Source of the DNA: Ligula intestinalis
Taxonomy: Eukaryota; Platyhelminthes; Cestoda; Diphyllobothriidea; Diphyllobothriidae
Assembly (NCBI GenBank): GCA_036362985.1
Contig: JAYGXS010000007.1
Location: forward strand, 11,958,944 to 12,022,943
Length of the DNA stretch: 64,000 bases
Direction of reading: 5' to 3'
The notes under the pieces are model-generated. The model saw nothing but the letters and a program-made list of their open reading frames with translations. It ran no database searches and was not told where the DNA came from. Below, in pieces: positions 57,369 to 64,000 of this stretch. Within the stretch, counting starts at the first letter, position 1. Each line of letters begins with the position of its first letter. The position numbers and the translations under genes were made by a program.

Positions 57369-57660
57369 CTTTAGTTTGCGAAAATTCCCACTGACATTTC
57401 AGAAGATAAAATGAAGAACACACGTTTGTTTTCGATAATTTTAATCAGGCCTTCACATTTATAGGGTAATAAAGTAAAAAGACTATGCAGCGCTGCGACA
57501 AAGTCCTTTTGGGCGCACAGGATCATAAAAAAATATGTTACTAGTACTTTACTAGGAACATTACAATTATTAGCCTTGCGAAAGCACAAATCGGTTGGTT
57601 TGGACTCGCAGGCATCAATCCAGGATGTGTACATCCTGAATGACAGATCTGTGCACAATC
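57369..57660 (-). mobile_element. Penelope-like 3' end (type B family)
   Basis: Minus-strand coding tail CAQKDFVAALHSLFTLLPYK is the end of the endonuclease subfamily seen at 62500-62900. The terminal hammerhead (about 57405-57450) has CUGAUUA in place of CUGANGA, so G8 is lost. Confidence 0.7.
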
Positions 57661-58329
57661 AACGAATATATGTATTTCGCAAATATATACATATACTGTA
57701 AACATCCTACTTGCAGTGGTATTTATATAGAGAGGTACGCTTTATTTTGAAGACATCGTTTTAAAATTTTCAGCAAATTACTTCCGCCCTTTAAAAGGAA
57801 TAAAATTAGGCGCACAAACTCATAACATTGGGGCATCAAAAGTAATCCAAAATCGCCAACGACTGCAATTTTCGACATCGTCGGTAAATGTCCTTGGAAA
57901 AGTCATCAAATATAGGCCAAATGGGACTGTCTTTAAAGCAGCCCTAGTGTCATGACCGCGTTCAGTAATGAGTTCGTTGTATTTCAAATAAACATAGGGG
58001 AATCAAAGTCGGTTTATAATGGGTAAGGTAGGTCGACTGACGTATTTATAAGGAAATTTACATGCAAATAGGTGGAGGAAAAAATGGCGATTCATTTTGT
58101 AAAGCCCTTACTATATGATGATAAACAAAGAGGGGACTGAAATAATCTTAGCCAGCAAATGCGTACTGAAGTGCCGGTTTAACCCAAGTCTCCTAAAGGC
58201 ACTCGGCATCCCCATTGGTTGAGCCAAATCCCTACTAAGCGACTGTGTGGGAGGGGGAGTTGTACATTCAACTGTTCTCTGACACTGGACACAGTGTGCA
58301 CCCTAAAATTAGACGACGAAAAATGATAA

Positions 58330-58890
58330 GACGAAGAAGGTACCTCGATCACCGGAATCATGGTTTTATTCGTCCACGTGAGGACTCGCTGCAGTTACTT
58401 GGCGAAAAAAGCACGTGAGGCCCGATATCTCTGCGAGCACATTATGTGGATCGGCTATTCGAAGGTGACCCTATGCGGACTTCAACAAAATCAGTCGGCG
58501 CGATATGGTATGCGCTGTCAGAGATCAAGCATGTGTCGGAAGCGACTGAGCGCGTTGCTGGGGTAATAGGCGTCGGAACGGCACACCCGCCGAAAGCTAT
58601 AATGCGCAGCCGAGTCAGGAAGATCAAGGACTGATTAAATCCCAGAGGTAGTGTGTAGCATATCCTGCCAAACTGTTCTCGAATGTACGCAGGATAAACT
58701 GGACGCAGGCTGGAGTACGCACATACATGAACCTCGACTGGCTGTAAGACGGGGTGACGCATTATCGCAAGTGACTGCGCACACCTACCAGACGTGTCAC
58801 GAGTTTAACTTCCCAGCCACGAATGTAGACGCCCACGCTGGTCTCAAGAAGTGGCCGAGAATTGACCGAAGCCTGGGCCTCGGATGAGGA
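58330..58890 (+). mobile_element. Penelope-like endonuclease fragment, degenerate
   Basis: Plus strand: EIKHVSEATERVAGVIGVGT, RSRVRKIKD-stop, a YIG relic NCSRMYAG, then HEPRLAVRRGDALSQVTAHT and ETCHEFNFPATN-like sequence. This is the subfamily of 36825-37262. An inverted terminal scrap precedes it at 58330-58375. Confidence 0.75.
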
Positions 58891-59636
58891 CTCAATTTAT
58901 TGGTTTATCAACCTAACGCATATCAACATCGCCCTGCGTGGGCAGCTGTGGACTCAGGTCACTGGTGGTTGATGGCCCACTGTCCCTATAAATGTTGCTT
59001 GTTTTTTTCGTTGACGTTTTCTGTTATAACGACGGATTCCGCATCGATATTTTTATAAAGATGACATCTGACGTGTGTCAGCGTCGAATTATGTCCTGTT
59101 GAAATCGCCAAAGAAGAACATAATAAGAAGTGCACAATTATGGAATCCATCCGGAGAAGGGTTTATTGTGTACAAAACCTGAAGGAGCTGTCTCGGGTGG
59201 CTGTTGCCACTGGGTTCATCTCCAGCGCGTTCTTTGTACCGCCTCGGGGGACAAGCCCGGCATTGGGAGGGGACTGGTGTGGGACTCGCGTCCGCTATTG
59301 CAACTCTCCCTGTCTACTAGGGACAGTGACTTATAAGAGATTGTCTGCGGGTTCTCTTGTAGCCTGATTGGCCGCGTTGGCTGCCCACGCCCGGCTGTGC
59401 GCGCTTCTGTGTGAAGGCGGACACATAGCGTGACCTGAGAGTTCATCCGGACCGCTTGTTAGAAATATACCTAACACCGCGCGCGTTCGCGTCCGGTCTA
59501 AGGTCATTGTTTGGGGGCCAGCCCAGCGAACGCTGTCGAACAAAGGAATCATTGTGGTGGTCAGTGGCAGGCTCGACCCCTTAGAAAAGCCGACAGGTTT
59601 GCTAGCCTTTGGTCAGGCTACCATCCTAGCAGTTAT

Positions 59637-59678
59637 ATCTCTGAGGATGAACTCCAGTGAGAGTTCGAAGGCTTAGAC
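59637..59678 (+). ncRNA. near-intact hammerhead, PLE type A
   Basis: CUGAGGA (59641-59647), a perfect 6-bp stem II GAACUC/GAGUUC, and GAAG for GAAA. The first pair of the minimal stem III is G-U. Cleavage site CUU before AGAC; stem I UCU/AGA. It lies about 750 bases downstream of the endonuclease fragment on the same strand. Confidence 0.5.
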
Positions 59679-59864
59679 GAATAAAACCGGTGCTGAACAG
59701 GCCCTCTTTTTTACCTTAACACGTACCCGGGAAGCAAAAATTCGCCTCAATTAGAAAACGGTGTTATGGAGGCAAACACAGCAACAGAAAGCCCTGTAAA
59801 CAGGAAATATTGGCCGTCGGACGAACTAAAACCTATCAATGCTGAAAGTTAAACTGATATTGGA

Positions 59865-59990
59865 AGATTTTGGCTGGCCAAGCTGGGCTACGTAATTACT
59901 TCTAGGGTCCTTCCTGATTTACGGATAAACTACTCCTGCCCAGCCTAGGCGAATCATCACATGACATCTGCAAATTTTTTGTCAGCTAAG
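59865..59990 (+). repeat. direct repeat flanking a transposase relic (left)
   Basis: The GGAAGATTTT, GGGCTACGTAATTACTTCTA and TGCCCAGCCTAGGCGAATCA blocks recur at 61098-61205 in the same orientation, on the other side of the transposase fragment. Confidence 0.7.
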
Positions 59991-60659
59991 TTGTCAATGA
60001 GCTCCGCCTCTAATGCAAACTCACCGGAATATGGATTTTCAGTAACAGTAAAGTTGGTGTACCACCTTAGCTACGTGTAGTCCTGCGCCTAATTATACTT
60101 TTATTGGTTGTTTTAATTTACAGTAAGTTTAGTTCACGTTTCCATTTAAATTTGTTTACTTAGGTGCGGTCAAGTTAGATCAATATTCCCAAAATAACTA
60201 CTCGTTTAATTGCTCACTACAAAGAATAAGGCGTCGTTTGCGAGACGAAATATTAGGGTAATCACGAGCGCACACGAGGGGCCTCGGACTGAACTCCGGG
60301 AAGTGCCCATTCCCTGCCCCGTCGTATTCTGCTTCCTCAAGATTGCCAGCATCACCAATATACACAGCGAGGTCACCATCCCCCCCGCTTCGACCTTAAT
60401 TCCCAAAACAAATGTTTACTTTTTTTCAAAAAGTATACTCTTGATTATTAATTCGGCAAGAGTAGTTTGTGTAGTGTATCCATATTTCGTATTTTCATCT
60501 ACAAGACAGCGAACCCCTGACAAACCTAGGTAATGGCTATATAAGAAGTCATGGATCCAATATGATATATAAATGTTTTTAGGCAGGGGATCTCAAAAAA
60601 ACGTCAAAGTATGTAATATAGAATATGTACAAGTACAACATTCAATATTTCGTGTAACG

Positions 60660-60900
60660 TCTATTGACATTTAAAATAGTTGTGTGTCCATCGGACATGG
60701 ACGTCGCCACGTTATCGATAGTTGTTTGTGCAATGTGCGCATTGGGAATATCATCCACTTTTTCATCCATGGAAACCTCCTTTGGGGCTTTATGTCAATG
60801 TCCTTTGACAATTGCAAAAAGATTTTCGATTGGATTTGCGTATGGGCTGTTTGCAGGAATAAAAATAGATTGAACGTCACACGCGGAGAGGCTGGTTGCA
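60660..60900 (-). pseudogene. Tc1/IS630-type transposase C-terminal fragment
   Basis: Minus strand: DVQSIFIPANSPYANPIENL and FAIVKGH-stop, then HKAPKEVSMDEKVDDIPNAH and IAQTTIDNVATSMSDGHTTI. The SPYANPIENLF motif contains the third catalytic acid (Glu) of the DDE triad. The rest of the transposase is missing and one stop is present. Confidence 0.7.
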
Positions 60901-61097
60901 ATCTAAATCGTTGCATTATGTTTGTACTTTTATTAAAATTCATCCCATCTTGTGCATATTGAAAGGTATTTCTTTTTGTTACAATCGTTTTGTGATTATT
61001 ACGAGAGTTTGAGTGCGATGGGCCGCAGATTATTTTCGAAATACTGCTTAAGACGTCACGAATTAAAACATCTTAGTGCTGAACGTATGTCTTAGTT

Positions 61098-61275
61098 CGG
61101 AAGATTTTAGGTAGCCATGCTGGGCTACGTAATTACTTCTAGGCTCCATTCCTATTTGCACAAAAAACTGCCCCTGCCCAGCCTAGGCGAATCAACGCAT
61201 GATATCTGTAATTCTTTTAAAAAGTAAACTTTTTGTTGATTATTTCGGCAAAATTAGTTTGTGTGGCGTACATTG
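61098..61275 (+). repeat. direct repeat flanking a transposase relic (right)
   Basis: This copy matches 59865-59990. Its second part, with AAAAAGTA and TTCGGCAA-A-TAGTTTGTGT, matches about 60410-60475. The layout suggests duplicated element pieces rather than simple LTRs. Confidence 0.6.
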
Positions 61276-61972
61276 AGTAGTTAAAATCCCAGGCTTCTTT
61301 CTTACAGGACTGGTGGGATTGGGGCTTTATGGCTGGGGAAAATCAGATGGTGGAAAAAGAGACTTTGTAAACATAAGTACAAAAAGTCGTAAAATTTTTG
61401 TTGCACTAGATTAATGCGATGGGTCTATATTGCGACGGCGTTGGGCGCATAAATCTAAAAAGGTGCAAGAGCAAATTTGAGGCCTTTTTGCATTATTTAG
61501 GGTGTACTATTTATAATCGAAAAAGTTGGCAAAAAATATTACTGTACAAATGTATAAAGTAGTCATATATAATGTTGACTATTAGAATTCTAAAATTCCT
61601 GAGACTGGCTGCTGTAAATAACCAGCTGTGTTGTGGCTGGTCTATTTGAAGGCTAAATTGTAGCAACTCATATATCACTTCTAATTCCCTGAGCTAAGAT
61701 ATCTGTTCGTATCTTTCTGAGGTGTTCGCTGCCCCTGTGCGAGGGGACTGAGGTACATTTTTAGTATCATCACTAACCCCCACTGGACCAACAGCAGGCG
61801 CGTGTAAGTTGGTGGGGGGGGGGGTGTTTGCTGAACTTGGGCGAGGTCACTGAGGTATATTCCTTAATATCCCCACTATCGTTTTGGAGAAGCAGGAAGC
61901 TGTCCGCCACTTCTAGTCCGCCGACTTAAATAAATAAGCATAAATACGCCTACTGAAAGGAATAAAGTAGTT

Positions 61973-62278
61973 ATGTTAGTGTTTCTTCCAAAAAGTCCAC
62001 TACTCATCCTAAGATTACCATTATTTCTTTTGCATTCTACTCATTTACAAGAAAATTACTTTTTGCCTTTTTCTGGAAGGTTGACGAGAGAGATCATCGC
62101 TGTGTTCGGCAGTGTCCTTGTGAGTCTATTGTTAGTTGCGGGTCAATCTAGTGGGGGTCATTACGGCCCAACACTACCCCCAGCCGTACCGTTATCCCCG
62201 CACCCAGAGAATAGGACATTGTCGGTGCCAGTTGGGGAGATTCTCAATGTGACCAAGGAGTTGGAGTTCATGGAGCAG
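61973..62278 (+). CDS. possible first coding exon of an unknown membrane protein
   Basis: A frame open from ATG 61973 includes REIIAVFGSVLVSLLLVAGQ, a strong hydrophobic segment of about 18 residues, then SSGGHYGPTLPPAVPLSPHP, an NRT glycosylation site, and VGEILNVTKELEFMEQ. It ends at a consensus donor CAG|GTGAGT (62279). The true exon may begin later, after a pyrimidine-rich tract near 62070. I do not recognise the family. It is on the same strand as KIF6, about 17 kb downstream. Confidence 0.5.
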
Positions 62279-62430
62279 GTGAGTTAATTGCGTCCCACAA
62301 ATCGAGTAACATGTCGAAATTTGCCAAATATTGATTGTCACTCGGAAACCCATATTAACGCATGTACGAAAACTTAGAAAAGTAGACAAATTTTGCGAAA
62401 ATTCCCATTGAAAAATTCAGAAGATGAATT

Positions 62431-62469
62431 GGCGAACATACGTTTGTTTTCGATAATTCTCATCAGGCC
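62431..62469 (-). ncRNA. hammerhead ribozyme, PLE type B, intact core
   Basis: Minus strand: stem I GGC/GCC, CUGAUGA (62466-62460), 2-bp stem II GA/UC with AUUA loop, GAAA, stem III AACA/UGUU with an AACGUA loop and a UUC cleavage site after 62434. Every invariant base is present. Confidence 0.72.
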
Positions 62470-62937
62470 TTTGCATTTATAGGGTAATTCAGTCAATAGA
62501 CTATGCGGGTTGGTAGAAAAAAGAAGGGTTGTCAGGGCAGGGGAAATGGGGAGGGGCGAAACGGAGTCAAAATTTGATCAGCGTTAGGGGGCACTGGTTT
62601 TCTGTTGAGGTGCTAAACTGTCGGCTGTTGAACTAGCAACTTTTGACTATGGTAACTGCAGCGCCGCGACGAAGATCTTTTGAGCGCAAGGGACCGGTCG
62701 GCGTAGCCTGATGGCGGCCGCTTCTGTCGTAGCCAACAGACGCTGTCCAAGAAATTTTGAGTAGCTTGAAGGTACCTTGTAAATCACTCGGAAGGCCTCT
62801 GTGGCATCTATGCGATGGTCAGAGTCTACCAGATGAGCTAGAATGGAACTGTTTACACCCTTTAGTTGGCCCTTTCCTACCTATGCTGGAATGTGTGCTC
62901 GGATAGCCTATTTTCTTAATTACCCTATAAATGTAAA

Positions 62938-62976
62938 GGTCTGATGAGAATTATCGAAAACAAACGTATGTTAGCC
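62938..62976 (+). ncRNA. hammerhead ribozyme, PLE type B, intact core
   Basis: Plus strand: stem I GGU/GCC with one G-U pair, CUGAUGA (62941-62947), stem II GA/UC, GAAA (62956-62959), stem III AACA/UGUU and a UUA cleavage site after 62973. It is the inverted partner of 62431-62469. Confidence 0.7.
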
Positions 62977-62989
62977 AATTCATCTTCTT

Positions 62990-64000
62990 AATGGAAATAG
63001 ATGAAGTACTTATTGCTTGTTAAGAAAGCGGAATTTACCTAATAACCCCCAAGTTCCGGAGACGTAAAACGAAGCTGTAAATTAGAACAATCAATTTGAA
63101 TCTTTCCTGAAGTTGAATCAATAATCACACTTTTCTTAGTCAAAGTATTGTAAAAATATTGTTAGTACTGAATTAGTTACTTACAGATGGACCTTTAAAT
63201 GCTGATACTTGTTCGAGCGTTTTCAGTGTCTTCAGGCTTTCTTTGCGTTCGACGTTTATATCAAAACCTCAAAAAGCAGGTCTGGCTTAAAGGACATTGC
63301 AGAAAAAATGAGATTTGGAGATAAGTTCATATTAAGATGTCCACGTGGGCCATATTTAGAAATTCCGCCAAACAGCAATGCGCATCGTCAAGCGGAATGG
63401 ACGTCCCCATCAAAATTCTGTAGTAATTCTATAATCCATTATCTCTTTGAGGAACTTCTGCGTCTTTTACCTTTTTAAAAGTTAATGTTAAAATGAAAAT
63501 GTAGAGTTTTGACAGGTTTTTTTATTTACTTGAAAACAAATGATTCAGTTTTAATAGAAATGAAGGAATTCACATTCGTCTTCATACTGGAGTATTTTTA
63601 ACCGTAATGGATTACTTCAAGGCTTTGTTCTAGGCTTGCAAATGCCAAAAGGTGGCCGTATATATAGCAAGATAGTGATATAATTATTATTCCTCTGTCT
63701 GTTCCCTCTCTAGATTACGCAGAAGTGGAAATTATGCCGTGCGAAAAAATATATTTCTACACGATGTAGATTTAATAAGATCTGGTTATACCTAAATATT
63801 ACGATAATATATGACCAGTTTTTGAGTTTGCCCTAAATACTTGATGGAGTAAAAAAAATTATGCTAAAAACATTTTTTTCTGCTGTAAAGAAGAAGACGC
63901 AATCTCTGGAATAAATTTTTTTATTGCTCTGAGCTTTCGGTTTCACACAAAAGACCATTGTCGGAGAAAATGAGAAAGCAGCAAACGTTAGCTATACGTA
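62990..64000 (+). repeat. AT-rich dispersed repeat, long copy running off the window
   Basis: It begins right after the PLE hammerhead end and matches 5880-5990 and 7560-8220 (TTCCGGAGACGTAAAACGA, CGTTCGACGTTTATATCAAA, CATATTTAGAAATTCC). The frame 63209-63478 is not conserved in other copies. Confidence 0.6.

Larger units (their letters stand above)
62395..63000 (-). mobile_element. Penelope-like element fragment flanked by inverted hammerhead ends
   Basis: The minus-strand endonuclease part (62900-62500, broken) reads [54 protein letters not shown] and AQKIFVAAL. The ORF-proximal 3' end has a hammerhead on the minus strand (62431-62469). The far side has the same end in inverted orientation (62938-62976), giving the inverted partial copy typical of PLE insertions. 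The GIY-YIG motif itself is truncated. Confidence 0.8.

Noticed and set aside
1..64000. CRISPR arrays, bacterial operons or prophage
   Set aside because: No spaced palindromic repeats and no ribosome binding site-led gene runs are present; the gene structure is spliced and eukaryotic.

Overview
The window is animal nuclear DNA, most likely from a parasitic flatworm and probably a tapeworm of the diphyllobothriid kind. That call is inference. It rests on a spliced kinesin gene with kilobase introns, many degraded Penelope-like elements (PLEs) with GIY-YIG endonucleases, tRNA-derived SINEs with hammerhead ribozymes (as in the Schistosoma SM-alpha family), and an 18S rRNA fragment. There are no bacterial operons or prophage features.

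The one confident host gene is KIF6 (kinesin-9 family) on the + strand. I reconstruct 13 coding exons between 2455 and 44851, with matching splice phase at all 12 junctions. They run from the motor P-loop (GQSGSGKT) through switch I (STRSH) and switch II (DLAG|SE), then coiled-coil segments and the EFEVWW motif, to a C-terminal tail with the SIPLTGD motif and a TGA stop. About 654 codons are present; the first part of the motor domain lies upstream of the window. The introns (up to 12.5 kb) are filled with repeats.

Layout: 1-1521 is a broken mariner-type transposon; 1835-2203 a head-to-head SINE pair; 2455-5643 the first four KIF6 exons; 5770-8560 AT-rich repeats around a 335-bp hammerhead tandem repeat; 9171-10803 PLE tails abutting KIF6 exon 5; 12013-13159 a dead PLE reverse transcriptase; 14045-14386 a 57-bp minisatellite; 14745-15345 a tandem tRNA-like SINE; 17.0-20.6 kb SINEs and PLE ends; 21.5-22.5 kb an unexplained ORF with an inverted repeat; 23.3-28.5 kb PLE, two KIF6 exons and SINEs; 29.4-30.2 kb the 3' end of an 18S rRNA gene; 33.4-37.6 kb ribozyme repeats and PLEs; 38.1-44.85 kb the last four KIF6 exons. 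From 44.85 kb on the sequence is intergenic, with a nearly complete PLE (48012-49810, - strand), non-LTR retrotransposon 3' ends, SINE pairs, a Tc1/IS630-type transposase tail and one possible exon of another gene (about 62050-62278).

The most interesting signal is the density of hammerhead self-cleaving ribozyme motifs. I find about 15 with complete conserved cores (CUGANGA and GAAA plus a UH cleavage site) and several near-intact copies. They fall in at least five contexts: a retrozyme-like tandem repeat, tRNA-SINEs, and three kinds of PLE-linked terminal sequence. Stem I of the SINE ribozymes covaries between copies, which argues for conserved structure rather than chance.
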